A stretch of DNA of 49,034 nt, from NCBI GenBank assembly GCA_002317155.1, contig DCIR01000063.1:1-49034 (forward strand), in the 5' to 3' direction. This DNA comes from Lachnospiraceae bacterium UBA1721 (GTDB lineage: Bacteria; Bacillota; Clostridia; Lachnospirales; Lachnospiraceae). The notes below the pieces were generated by a model. The model was not told the origin of the DNA and searched no databases. It saw only the letters and a program-made list of their open reading frames with translations. Every line of letters starts with the position of its first letter. The stretch's first letter is position 1. Shown piece after piece: positions 1 to 8,063 of this stretch. The position numbers were made by a program, and so were the translations under genes.

Positions 1-94
1 AGCCGATTCATCCGCGTTAAATATTTGCTTGTATGCTCACAAAACAGCAATTTAACACATTGACTCACATTTATAAAAAAGTTTACGAAAAGAA

Positions 95-117
95 ATCGCC
101 CCGAAGAACGGGGCGAT
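95..117 (-). terminator. Intrinsic terminator of glnN1
   Basis: A perfect 9-bp stem (ATCGCCCCG / CGGGGCGAT) with a 5-nt loop lies about 40 bases past the glnN1 stop. On the minus strand it is followed by a T-rich run (TTCTTTT). It probably ends the glnN1 transcript. Confidence 0.85.
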
Positions 118-159
118 TAATTATCTCAATAATAACTTCTACAGATAATATACTTCAAA

Positions 160-2271
160 TTAAACTTCGAAGATAAGATCTGCATATGAAGGTACAGGCC
201 ATACATTCTTGTCTACAAGATTCTCAAGAGTGTCTACAGGCTTTCTGAGTGCATCCATAGCGGTCTTTACATCATCCTTGAATGCATAAGCCTGAGCCTT
301 TGCATCTTCAATGCCTTCAGCCTTAGCGGTAGCTGCCTCGAGTGCCTTGAGTGCTGCATTCGCCTTAGCAAGCTCGCTTGATACTGCAGAAAGAACATCG
401 CACTGAACTGCTGTATCTGCACCAACCTCCTTGAGAACCTTAACAGTATCTGCAAGTTCCTTGGTGTAGCCGATGATAGCAGGAAGATAAAGCTTCTTAG
501 CCATATCGATCATAGTAAGTGCTTCAATGTTAATAGTCTTTGAATATGTCTCGTAGGTAATCTCTTCACGTGACTCAAGCTCAACCTTAGTGAAGATCTT
601 GAACTTCTCGAAGAGAGCTACGCTCTTATCAGTAGTAAGTGCAGATGCTGCATCAACCATAGACTTGATGTTGGGAAGTCCACGCTTCTCAGCTTCCTCA
701 ACCCATGCATCTGAATAACCGTTACCATTGAAGATAACTCTCTGATGCTCGATAAGGTTAGTCTTGATAAGGTTATGTACAGCCTGGCTGAAGTTATCAG
801 CCTTTTCAAGAATATCAGCAGCCTCGCAGAAAGCTTCAGCTACAATTGCATTAAGTGTGGTGTTAGGGCTTGCGATAGAGTCTGCAGAACCTACCATACG
901 GAACTCAAACTTATTTCCGGTGAATGCGAAAGGTGATGTTCTGTTTCTATCGGTTGCATCCTTCTCAATATCAGTAAGAGTAGATACACCGGTAACAAGC
1001 TTAGAACCCTGGATTGAGTGATCTGCAGATCCGGTTTCGATAAGCTGTCTTACAACGTCATCAAGCTGCTCACCAAGGAATACAGAGATGATTGCCGGAG
1101 GTGCCTCGTTAGCTCCAAGTCTGTGATCGTTTCCTACATCAGCTGCACTCTGACGAAGAAGATCTGCATGCTTATCTACTGCCTTGATAATGCATGAAAG
1201 AACAAGGAGGAACTGAATATTCTCATTAGGTGTCTTTCCGGGATCGAGAAGGTTTACACCATTATCGGTAGAAAGTGACCAGTTGTCATGCTTACCTGAT
1301 CCGTTTACACCTGCGAAAGGCTTCTCATGAAGCAGGCAGGTAAGTCCGTGACGACCTGCAACCTTCTTCATGGTTTCCATTACAAGCTGGTTGTGATCTA
1401 CTGCGATATTTGCAGTCTCATATATAGGTGCAAGCTCGTGCTGAGCGGGTGCAACCTCATTGTGCTGAGTCTTTGCAGTTACGCCGAGCTTCCAAAGTGC
1501 AATATTAAGATCCTTCATGTAGCTACCGATTCTCTCACGGATAGCACCAAAGTAGTGATCTTCCATTTCCTGTCCCTTAGGAGCGGGTGCACCAAAAAGG
1601 GTACGACCTGCAAAAATAAGGTCAGGTCTCTTTAAGTACTTTTCTCTGTCTACAAGGAAATATTCCTGCTCAGGTCCTACTGAAGCAACAACCTTGGTAG
1701 CTTCGGTATTTCCAAATAATTTTACGATACGAAGTGCCTGCTCGCTGACAGCTTCCATTGAACGAAGAAGAGGTGTCTTCTTATCAAGTGCTTCACCGGT
1801 ATATGAGCAGAATGCTGTAGGGATGCAAAGAATAACTCCTGTAGCATCTTCCTTAAGGAATGCAGGTGAAGTGATATCCCATACTGTATATCCTCTTGCT
1901 TCGAAAGTAGCACGAAGACCACCTGAAGGGAATGATGAAGCATCAGGCTCGCCCTTGATAAGTTCCTTGCCTGAGAACTCCATGATCATCTTACCCTCAT
2001 CATCAGGATGAGTAACAAATGCATCATGCTTTTCAGCGGTAATTCCGGTAAGAGGCTGGAACCAGTGAGTATAGTGGGTAGCACCATTTTCTACTGCCCA
2101 ATCCTTCATTGCCTTAGCAACAACATCAGCAGATTCCTTAGAAAGTTCTCCGCCGTGTTCCATTACTTTCTTTACTTCCTTAAAAACACTCTTAGGAAGT
2201 CTTTCCTTCATTTTGCCAACAGTAAATACCTTGCTGCCAAATAATTCTTCCACATTAAGAATATCGCTCAT
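160..2271 (-). CDS. glnN: Type III glutamine synthetase (copy 1)
   Basis: A 703-residue cytosolic enzyme of the GSIII family (usual length about 700), which makes glutamine from glutamate, ammonia and ATP. The GSIII hallmarks are present: HNEVAPAQHELAPIYE, EKPFAGVNGSGKHDNWS and NRTSPFAFTGNKFEFR, covering substrate, metal and ATP binding. The start MSDILNVEELFG follows a GAAGGGAGC ribosome site. It is a close paralogue of the next gene upstream, with identical length and about 23 differences over the first 205 residues by eye; the C-terminal third diverges more. A 459-base gap holding a promoter, a terminator-like hairpin and a repeat-bearing leader separates the two, so this copy is probably regulated on its own. 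Confident as GSIII; the division of labour between copies is unknown. Confidence 0.97.
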   Translation of the reverse strand: MSDILNVEELFGSKVFTVGKMKERLPKSVFKEVKKVMEHGGELSKESADVVAKAMKDWAVENGATHYTHWFQPLTGITAEKHDAFVTHPDDEGKMIMEFSGKELIKGEPDASSFPSGGLRATFEARGYTVWDITSPAFLKEDATGVILCIPTAFCSYTGEALDKKTPLLRSMEAVSEQALRIVKLFGNTEATKVVASVGPEQEYFLVDREKYLKRPDLIFAGRTLFGAPAPKGQEMEDHYFGAIRERIGSYMKDLNIALWKLGVTAKTQHNEVAPAQHELAPIYETANIAVDHNQLVMETMKKVAGRHGLTCLLHEKPFAGVNGSGKHDNWSLSTDNGVNLLDPGKTPNENIQFLLVLSCIIKAVDKHADLLRQSAADVGNDHRLGANEAPPAIISVFLGEQLDDVVRQLIETGSADHSIQGSKLVTGVSTLTDIEKDATDRNRTSPFAFTGNKFEFRMVGSADSIASPNTTLNAIVAEAFCEAADILEKADNFSQAVHNLIKTNLIEHQRVIFNGNGYSDAWVEEAEKRGLPNIKSMVDAASALTTDKSVALFEKFKIFTKVELESREEITYETYSKTINIEALTMIDMAKKLYLPAIIGYTKELADTVKVLKEVGADTAVQCDVLSAVSSELAKANAALKALEAATAKAEGIEDAKAQAYAFKDDVKTAMDALRKPVDTLENLVDKNVWPVPSYADLIFEV

Positions 2272-2354
2272 CTTTTTGCTCCCTTCGATTGATCACTCCG
2301 CGCTGTTTAGTATTGTTATTTTGTCGATGCGGGTTATTTTTCGTAACCTCGAAC

Positions 2355-2495
2355 ATTTCCCAAATGGTGACTGACTTAGCTGTTGTAATGATGACTGACC
2401 AACCGGCTGTTTTGTGACTGACTAAGAAGTAATTGTTTAGCCGGTATTGATGTAAATACCATTCTGACTGACTTTGATGTAATACTTTGGGAAAT
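2355..2495 (-). promoter_or_regulatory. Structured glnN1 leader with four GTCAGTCA repeats
   Basis: On the minus strand the 9-mer AGTCAGTCA (once GGTCAGTCA) occurs four times, at 2465-2473, 2415-2423, 2392-2400 and 2368-2376. Start-to-start spacings are 50, 23 and 24. All four lie inside a perfect 10-bp closing stem (2486-2495 with 2355-2364). Inner pairings include GGTATT/AATACC (2443-2448, 2455-2460) and the 7-bp ACCGGCT/AGCCGGT (2402-2408, 2439-2445), which overlap by three bases and so may alternate. It ends about 83 bases before the glnN1 start. It does not match the cyanobacterial glutamine riboswitch or any riboswitch I know. It could be a protein-bound leader RNA, a new riboswitch, or an array of DNA operator sites. 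Confidence 0.6.
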
Positions 2496-2497
2496 AA

Positions 2498-2539
2498 AAA
2501 GATGCTCCGAAGGCGCATTAGCCCATTCGGAACATCTTT
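2498..2539 (-). terminator. Terminator or attenuator hairpin between the glnN genes
   Basis: A 14-bp stem (one G-U pair on the minus strand) pairs 2526-2539 with 2498-2511. On the minus strand it runs into TTTTTATTT. It could end read-through from glnN2, or act as an attenuator, because a good promoter candidate lies upstream of it at 2595-2623 and the repeat-bearing leader begins directly after its T tract. Confidence 0.7.
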
Positions 2540-2594
2540 GTTCAAGTTTACCATTATGCGGTTGGGATGATTAACATCCGCAACTGATGTTACT

Positions 2595-2623
2595 AAAATA
2601 ATACTATCTTTTTGAAAATGCAA
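2595..2623 (-). promoter_or_regulatory. Candidate promoter of glnN1
   Basis: Minus-strand -35 TTGCAT (2618-2623), a 17-base spacer and -10 TATTTT (2595-2600). A transcript from here would carry a leader of about 310 bases containing a short hairpin (2557-2582), the terminator-like hairpin and the GTCAGTCA element. Confidence 0.45.
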
Positions 2624-2655
2624 TAGATTTTTTTGATTTTCGTACAAAATTGTAT

Positions 2656-2669
2656 AATTGTATACAATT
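2656..2669. promoter_or_regulatory. Perfect 14-bp palindrome, operator-like
   Basis: AATTGTATACAATT is a perfect palindrome 33 bp upstream of the candidate glnN1 -35 box. The TTGTATACAA core resembles operators of GntR/FadR-type regulators. A second half-site-like ATTGTATA lies directly beside it. No such regulator gene is in the window. Confidence 0.4.
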
Positions 2670-2730
2670 TCCCTGTTTGCTATATAGATATTTTCTCAAA
2701 ATACACAAAACAATTCTATCTATACGCTAC

Positions 2731-4842
2731 TTATACCTCAAACAACAGGTCCGCATATGTAGGAACAGGCCATGCCTTATTATCGACCATAGTCTCCAAA
2801 GCATCCACAGGCTTTCTGAGGTTATCCATCGCAACCTTTACCTCGTCCTTGAATGCATACGCCTTATCCTTACCGTTTTTGATAAGCTTTGCTTTAGCAA
2901 CAGCCGCCTCAAGCGCTTCAAGTGCAGCATTTGCTTTTGCCAGCTCAGCACTGATATTGCTCAAAACCTTTGTCTGAACGGATGAATCCATACCGATTTC
3001 GTTGAGTGCCTTAATAGACTTAGCAAGTTCTCCGGTATAGCTCATAACTGCAGGCAGATAAAGCTTTCTGACCATATCAATCATTGTAAGAGCTTCAATG
3101 TTGATAGACTTAGAGTATATCTCATAAGTAATCTCTTCTCTTGACTGAAGCTCGGTTCTTGAATAGATTCCAAACTTCTCAAAGAGAGCTACAGACTTCT
3201 CTGTAGTAAGCGCTGAAGAAGCATCAATCATAGACTTGATATTGGGAAGTCCACGTCTTGCAGCCTCATCTACCCAGCCCTGAGAGTAACCGTCACCGTT
3301 GAAAATAATTCTCTGATGCTCAGTCATATATCTCTTAATCATGTCATGGATAGCCATCTCAAGATTATCAGCCTTCTCAAGCTCGTCAGCTGCCTCACAG
3401 AATGCTTCTGCAACGATAGCATTAAGAGTTGTGTTAGGGCTTGCGATTGAGTCACTTGATCCGACACTTCTGAACTCGAACTTATTGCCTGTGAAAGCAA
3501 AAGGAGAAGTTCTGTTTCTGTCGGTAGCATCCTTCTCAATATCGGTAAGAGTAGATACACCAGTCAAAAGCTTCTCACCCTGAATAGAGTGATCAGCGCA
3601 TCCGGTCTCAACAAGCTGCTTAACAACATCATCAAGCTGATCTCCGAGGAAAATAGAAATAATTGCCGGAGGTGCCTCATCTGCGCCGAGACGATGGTCA
3701 TTTCCTACGTCTGCAGCACTCTGACGGAGCAAATCTGCGTGTGTATCTACAGCCTTCATAATGCATGCAAGCACGAGAAGGAACTGAATATTTTCATTAG
3801 GAGTGTTGCCGGGATCTAGCAGATTCATACCGGTATCAGTTGAAAGAGACCAGTTATCATGCTTGCCCGAACCATTAACGCCTGCAAAAGGCTTCTCATG
3901 AAGCAGACAGGTAAGTCCATGACGACCTGCAACCTTCTTCATAATTTCCATGATGAGCTGGTTGTGATCTACTGCTATGTTGGCAGTCTCATATATAGGA
4001 GCGAGCTCGTGCTGAGCAGGTGCAACCTCATTGTGCTGTGTCTTTGCTGTAACGCCAAGCTTCCAAAGCTCAATGTTGATGTCCTTCATATACGAACCGA
4101 TTCTCTCGCGAATAGCTCCGAAATAATGGTCGTCCATCTCCTGTCCCTTAGGTGCAGGTGCTCCAAAAAGAGTGCGTCCTGCAAAAATCAGGTCAGGTCT
4201 CTTAAGATATTTTTCACGATCTACAATGAAATACTCCTGCTCAGGTCCTACAGACGCGATTACTCTCTTTGCATCAGTATTTCCGAACAGACGAAGAATT
4301 CTGAGAGCCTGTGTTGAAACAGCCTCCATTGATCTAAGAAGGGGAGTCTTCTTATCAAGAGCCTCTCCGGTAAATGAACAGAATGCTGTAGGAATACAAA
4401 GAACGACTCCTGTAGCATCCTCTTTTAAGAATACAGGTGAAGTGATATCCCATACTGTGTATCCTCTCGCCTCAAAAGTAGCGCGAAGTCCACCTGAAGG
4501 GAATGATGAAGCGTCGGTCTCGCCCTTGATGAGTTCCTTGCCGGAAAACTCCATGAGCATTCTGCCTTCTTCATCGGGATGTGTGACAAAAGCATCCTGC
4601 TTTTCAGCAGTGATACCGGTAAGCGGCTGGAACCAGTGAGTGTAATGGGTTGCACCATTCTCAATAGCCCAATCCTTCATTGCCTTAGCGACAACATCGG
4701 CAGATTCCTTAGTAAGTTCACCGCCACATTCCATGACTTTTTTTACTTCCTTGAAAACAGTCTTAGGAAGTCGTTCCTTCATTTTTTCAACAGTAAATAC
4801 CTTACTGCCGAAAAGCTCTTCCACATTAAGCATTTCGCCCAT
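2731..4842 (-). CDS. glnN: Type III glutamine synthetase (copy 2)
   Basis: A second GSIII of 703 residues with the same motif set (HNEVAPAQHELAPIYE, GVNGSGKHDNWS, FTGNKFEFR). The chosen start MGEMLNVEELFG has a GGAAAGGATTAG ribosome site and gives exactly the length of copy 1; an in-frame ATG 33 bases upstream would add residues absent from copy 1. It catalyses ATP-dependent glutamate amidation in the cytosol. It has its own near-consensus promoter about 100 bases upstream and a hairpin in the short leader, and shares none of the GTCAGTCA leader of copy 1. The pair looks like a tandem duplication whose control regions have diverged. Confidence 0.96.
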   Translation of the reverse strand: MGEMLNVEELFGSKVFTVEKMKERLPKTVFKEVKKVMECGGELTKESADVVAKAMKDWAIENGATHYTHWFQPLTGITAEKQDAFVTHPDEEGRMLMEFSGKELIKGETDASSFPSGGLRATFEARGYTVWDITSPVFLKEDATGVVLCIPTAFCSFTGEALDKKTPLLRSMEAVSTQALRILRLFGNTDAKRVIASVGPEQEYFIVDREKYLKRPDLIFAGRTLFGAPAPKGQEMDDHYFGAIRERIGSYMKDINIELWKLGVTAKTQHNEVAPAQHELAPIYETANIAVDHNQLIMEIMKKVAGRHGLTCLLHEKPFAGVNGSGKHDNWSLSTDTGMNLLDPGNTPNENIQFLLVLACIMKAVDTHADLLRQSAADVGNDHRLGADEAPPAIISIFLGDQLDDVVKQLVETGCADHSIQGEKLLTGVSTLTDIEKDATDRNRTSPFAFTGNKFEFRSVGSSDSIASPNTTLNAIVAEAFCEAADELEKADNLEMAIHDMIKRYMTEHQRIIFNGDGYSQGWVDEAARRGLPNIKSMIDASSALTTEKSVALFEKFGIYSRTELQSREEITYEIYSKSINIEALTMIDMVRKLYLPAVMSYTGELAKSIKALNEIGMDSSVQTKVLSNISAELAKANAALEALEAAVAKAKLIKNGKDKAYAFKDEVKVAMDNLRKPVDALETMVDNKAWPVPTYADLLFEV

Positions 4843-4865
4843 CTCTAATCCTTTCCACAAAGCAT

Positions 4866-4892
4866 AAAGATACAAGTTTGCGACTTATCTTT
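4866..4892 (-). promoter_or_regulatory. Leader hairpin upstream of glnN2
   Basis: AAAGATA near 4866 and TATCTTT near 4892 pair, and AAGT/ACTT continues the stem around a TTGCG loop with a small bulge. It starts 23 bases upstream of the glnN2 start codon and is inside the predicted transcript. It might modulate translation or mRNA stability. Confidence 0.4.
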
Positions 4893-4943
4893 ATACTCTG
4901 CCATAAACGGCATTCGCCATCTACAGATATATGCATTCAAGAC

Positions 4944-4973
4944 ATTATATCCTAAATTGATAATTTATTCCAA
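4944..4973 (-). promoter_or_regulatory. Promoter of glnN2
   Basis: Minus-strand -35 TTGGAA (4968-4973), an 18-base spacer and a consensus -10 TATAAT (4944-4949). The predicted transcript starts near 4937 and gives a leader of about 95 bases. Confidence 0.75.
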
Positions 4974-4981
4974 CCTAATAA

Positions 4982-5002
4982 TTTGATTAATGCATTATCA
5001 AA
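4982..5002 (-). terminator. Weak dyad after trhP, possible operon end
   Basis: TTTGAT and ATCAAA (6 bp) flank a TAATGCATT loop 28 bases past the trhP stop, with only a short TTATTA following on the minus strand. It is the only hairpin between trhP and the glnN2 promoter, so it may be the weak end of the ireB-trhP operon. Confidence 0.25.
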
Positions 5003-5029
5003 CAGCTCAATCAAAGCGACTACATTTCA

Positions 5030-6697
5030 TCAGTCCGGCTGTCTCAGCAAATCTCCAACCTCCGGATTAACCGAAAGTACAGCCAATACTCTCTCCTGTG
5101 CGTGAGGACAGCTATCCGCCTTTATACACTTGCGGCCAAACAATTCTAAGACTTCAATAATCTCAGTCTCTAAAAGCTTCGCTCCCTCTTTGCCGGTTGC
5201 CTGTTCATACTTTTGAAGTTTGCATTCCTGTTCTTTGTTTTCCTTGGCAATCTTGCGAAGTTCAGCCTCTGTACATATATGATAAAGCTCCATCACCTCA
5301 GACTTTATATCTTTTCCGTCAGCCTTCATGATCTCAATTGTATCGCCTACAGAAAACTTATTTTTCTGAGTAAATTCGACGAAACATTTATCACCAGCAA
5401 AATGAAGCTGTTCTATCATTGCAAGATATACCGCATCACTTGAGTAGGTGTTATTGTCATATATCTGGCTGTCCTCGTCCGGCTTACCATAGAAAAATCC
5501 GGTACAGAATTTTCTGTATGTGCACTTCGCAATCTGCTCACGGTACCACGGCAAATTAGCCTCATATTTTTCCGGGCTCTCAAAATAATCATCAATTGCC
5601 TTGCGATATGTTCTTGCAACCGTTGCTACATAAAGAGCTGTCTTCATACGGCCCTCGATCTTCCACGAATCGATTCCCGCATTTACCAAATCCGGAATAT
5701 GCTCTATCATACACAGGTCGCGCGAATTGAAAATATATGTTCCACGCTCATTTTCATAGACAGGAAGATACTCACCCGGGCGGCTATCCTCCTCTATCGC
5801 ATAGCGAATCTCATGTCCTTCAGTCTCAAAGCAATCCTTATCCGCACATACCGTCTCCAGGTTAGTATCATCCGAATCACCGCGAACATCCTTCATGGCA
5901 TCACTCAACTCGGATACACTGTACTTCCATCTGCACGGATGAGTGCATGCGCCATGATTGGCATCTCTTCCCGTGAAGAAATTAGAAAGCAGGCAACGTC
6001 CAGAATACGAGATGCACATAGCTCCGTGAATAAAGCTCTCAATCTCCATATCTTCAGGTATGTTATCTCTGATTTCAGCAATCTCTCTGAGTGACAGTTC
6101 ACGAGCACTTACTACTCGTTTCGCACCCATCTTCCACCAGAACTTATAGGTCTCGTAATTGGTATTGTTGGCCTGCGTCGAGATATGAATCTCTGCCTCC
6201 GGCCACACCTCTCTGCACATAGAGTACATACCGGGATCTGCAACTATCAGCGCATCGGGATGAGCTGTCACTTCATATCCGGGCTTCCACTTATCCAGAT
6301 ATTCCTTTTCCAGTCTGTCACGGCTTCCCGAAACCTGTATAACCTTTCCCGACTCTTCAGCAGTTGCTATCGCTTCCCTTGCCTCATTAACCCATATCAT
6401 ATCCTGCTCGGTAATAATATGTTTTAAGTCTCTCAATTCTTCAAAATATTTTTTTGCACCGCTTAAATCATAATTGTGTGCAAGAATATTGGCTGTAACA
6501 TGAACCCTCACACCATATGCATGTGCGAACGCAATTCCTTCTGCCATTTCTTCAGGCGAGAAATTCTTGGCCTTTGCTCTGAGTCCAAATGCCTCACCAC
6601 CTATATACACCGCGTCCGCTCCATAGCGTACCGCGCATTTTAATACCTCAAGGCTGCTTGCCGGGCATAGCAGTTCCGGCTTCTTTCTGTCAGTCAT
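5030..6697 (-). CDS. trhP: U32-family tRNA hydroxylation protein (TrhP-like)
   Basis: A 555-residue protein of the peptidase U32 family. It carries the U32 signature ESFIHGAMCISYSGRCLLS and the Cys-rich continuation GACTHPCRW expected for iron-sulfur binding. Family members TrhP/YrrN-YrrO (ho5U34 in tRNA, prephenate-dependent) and RlhA (23S C2501) hydroxylate RNA rather than cut proteins. The partner methyltransferase trmR is directly upstream, which argues for TrhP: together they would make 5-methoxyuridine at tRNA position 34. The start is set five codons inside the longest frame because GGAG lies 6 bases before that ATG, while the first ATG has no ribosome site. It is the last gene of the operon. 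Older annotations as collagenase or protease should be distrusted. Confidence 0.88.
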   Translation of the reverse strand: MTDRKKPELLCPASSLEVLKCAVRYGADAVYIGGEAFGLRAKAKNFSPEEMAEGIAFAHAYGVRVHVTANILAHNYDLSGAKKYFEELRDLKHIITEQDMIWVNEAREAIATAEESGKVIQVSGSRDRLEKEYLDKWKPGYEVTAHPDALIVADPGMYSMCREVWPEAEIHISTQANNTNYETYKFWWKMGAKRVVSARELSLREIAEIRDNIPEDMEIESFIHGAMCISYSGRCLLSNFFTGRDANHGACTHPCRWKYSVSELSDAMKDVRGDSDDTNLETVCADKDCFETEGHEIRYAIEEDSRPGEYLPVYENERGTYIFNSRDLCMIEHIPDLVNAGIDSWKIEGRMKTALYVATVARTYRKAIDDYFESPEKYEANLPWYREQIAKCTYRKFCTGFFYGKPDEDSQIYDNNTYSSDAVYLAMIEQLHFAGDKCFVEFTQKNKFSVGDTIEIMKADGKDIKSEVMELYHICTEAELRKIAKENKEQECKLQKYEQATGKEGAKLLETEIIEVLELFGRKCIKADSCPHAQERVLAVLSVNPEVGDLLRQPD

Positions 6698-6775
6698 AGT
6701 ATTCTCCATCATATCGTTTGATTATCATGCCTAATGTCTCTCGTTCGCTTAAGCATGAAATCACTTATACTTATA

Positions 6776-7447
6776 TCACTTAATCCTGGTGCTCAGTGTC
6801 ATTCCGTCCCCCACAGGAAGAATTACCGTCTCGAGCTGATCATTATGTTTAAGTTCATAGATGTAATCTCGCATACGTGAATGTATTGTTCTGTCACGCC
6901 TTGTAACCGCAAACCTGGACTCAATCACATCTCCGTCCTGAAGTATATTGTCGGATACCAGTAATCCGCCTTCAGGCAGTAATCTCATAAGCTCGGGGAG
7001 CCAATTTATATACTGCCCCTTAGCCGCATCCATAAAAATCATATCGTAGGTTCCCTGAAGCGTAGGTAAAATCTCGAATGCATCGCCTTCATATAAGGTA
7101 ATTCTCTTAAGTTCAGCATCCATCGAACACTCACCTGCGTCACGCGCCCTCTCAATATTAGCATGTGCAATGGGAATTCTCTTCTCGTATTTTTCAATTG
7201 TATCAATATGTGTATCAGGGCCTGCAGCTTCGCTCATAAGTAAAGCAGAAAAGCCGACCGCTGTCCCTATTTCCAGGATGCGTTTCGGCTTGGAAAACTT
7301 TATGAGGAACCTCAGCAAACTCTGTGTCGATCTTCTGATAATCGGAACTCCGTCGGCAAGTGCCTCACTCTCAATCATATCCAGGAAGGCACCGTTTCCT
7401 TTGTCCATAAGATCAATAAAGGTAGCTGTTCTCTCATCAATTATCAT
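6776..7447 (-). CDS. trmR: SAM-dependent O-methyltransferase, tRNA ho5U methyltransferase
   Basis: A 223-residue class I methyltransferase of the YrrM/TrmR O-methyltransferase_3 family. The SAM motif ILEIGTAVGFSALLM is near residues 57-71, and the metal/SAM acidic motif is DMIFMDAAKGQY. TrmR methylates 5-hydroxyuridine 34 to 5-methoxyuridine in tRNA. It overlaps the upstream gene by four bases (ATGA), showing translational coupling, and is followed by the U32 gene, the same pairing as Bacillus yrrM-yrrN-yrrO. Catechol-type O-methyltransferase activity is an alternative, but the context favours tRNA. Confidence 0.85.
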   Translation of the reverse strand: MIIDERTATFIDLMDKGNGAFLDMIESEALADGVPIIRRSTQSLLRFLIKFSKPKRILEIGTAVGFSALLMSEAAGPDTHIDTIEKYEKRIPIAHANIERARDAGECSMDAELKRITLYEGDAFEILPTLQGTYDMIFMDAAKGQYINWLPELMRLLPEGGLLVSDNILQDGDVIESRFAVTRRDRTIHSRMRDYIYELKHNDQLETVILPVGDGMTLSTRIK

Positions 7448-8022
7448 CTGTTTGTATCTCCTAAGAGGTCATCTCCGTTAACATCAATATTCTGAACCTC
7501 ATCCGATCCGCCATCCTCAGCATAATCGGACTCTTCATCATATGAATTAAGCGCATCTTCCTCTTTGGCATTCTGCTTGGCAGCTTCCTCCTCGCGTTCT
7601 GCTTGTTCCTTTTCCTTGGCTATATTTATATCCGCGATACTGCAAAACATCTCATCAACAGTCATGTTGGTGTTAAGCGTGTAAGTTCCGCCCTTGATGT
7701 CCTCACGGTACTCAGAACAGTAATACTGAAGTGTACACAAAATATGATCCTTTGAAAGACCATTATTTTCAAAAAGCTCGCCCAATTCCTTAGCTGTAAA
7801 ATCAACAGGAATCACAAGCGTAACTTCTCTGCCTTCGCCGCTTGAAACAGCTTCTTCAGTATATACGCGATATCCGTAATCATAGCAGGTAAATGCGCTC
7901 TTATAGATTACATATACAATTCCGACTACAAGTAAAATATTGATTACAGCATCAAAAATATTGCCGACAACTGACAATACTTTACCTGCCATCTCCATTT
8001 TTTCACTCTTACTGCGATTCAT
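7444..8022 (-). CDS. MltG-like membrane protein lacking the catalytic domain
   Basis: A 192-residue single-pass membrane protein. A transmembrane segment lies at about residues 16-41, then a LysM-like subdomain typical of MltG N-termini (VTLVIPVDFTAKELGELFEN through GGTYTLNTNMTVDEMF), then a charged coiled stretch (KEKEQAEREEEAAKQ) and an acidic tail. The YceG catalytic domain of the endolytic transglycosylase MltG, with its catalytic Glu, is absent; MltG is usually over 330 residues. It sits exactly where mltG (yrrL) lies in the Bacillus gene order. The start follows GAGGTG; the longer frame begins with GTG and lacks a ribosome site. It may be a reduced MltG with a binding or scaffold role. 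I see no frameshifted remainder downstream. Confidence 0.7.
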   Translation of the reverse strand: MNRSKSEKMEMAGKVLSVVGNIFDAVINILLVVGIVYVIYKSAFTCYDYGYRVYTEEAVSSGEGREVTLVIPVDFTAKELGELFENNGLSKDHILCTLQYYCSEYREDIKGGTYTLNTNMTVDEMFCSIADINIAKEKEQAEREEEAAKQNAKEEDALNSYDEESDYAEDGGSDEVQNIDVNGDDLLGDTNR

Positions 8023-8063
8023 AAAACACCTCATGTGTTTGTTTAACACCGGCACCCCGGTCA

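Noticed and set aside
2355..2539. Known riboswitch (glutamine, glycine, c-di-GMP, T-box) in the glnN leader
   Set aside because: None of the conserved cores of these classes is visible, and no T-box NNNN-GGTGG element is present.
2255..2647. A 130-codon minus-strand frame in the gap between the two glnN genes
   Set aside because: It runs through the candidate promoter, hairpin and repeat-bearing leader, overlaps the glnN1 start, has no ribosome site and resembles no protein.
5030..6697. Collagenase or secreted protease
   Set aside because: No signal peptide, and the U32 signature plus trmR neighbour fit an RNA-modifying protein.
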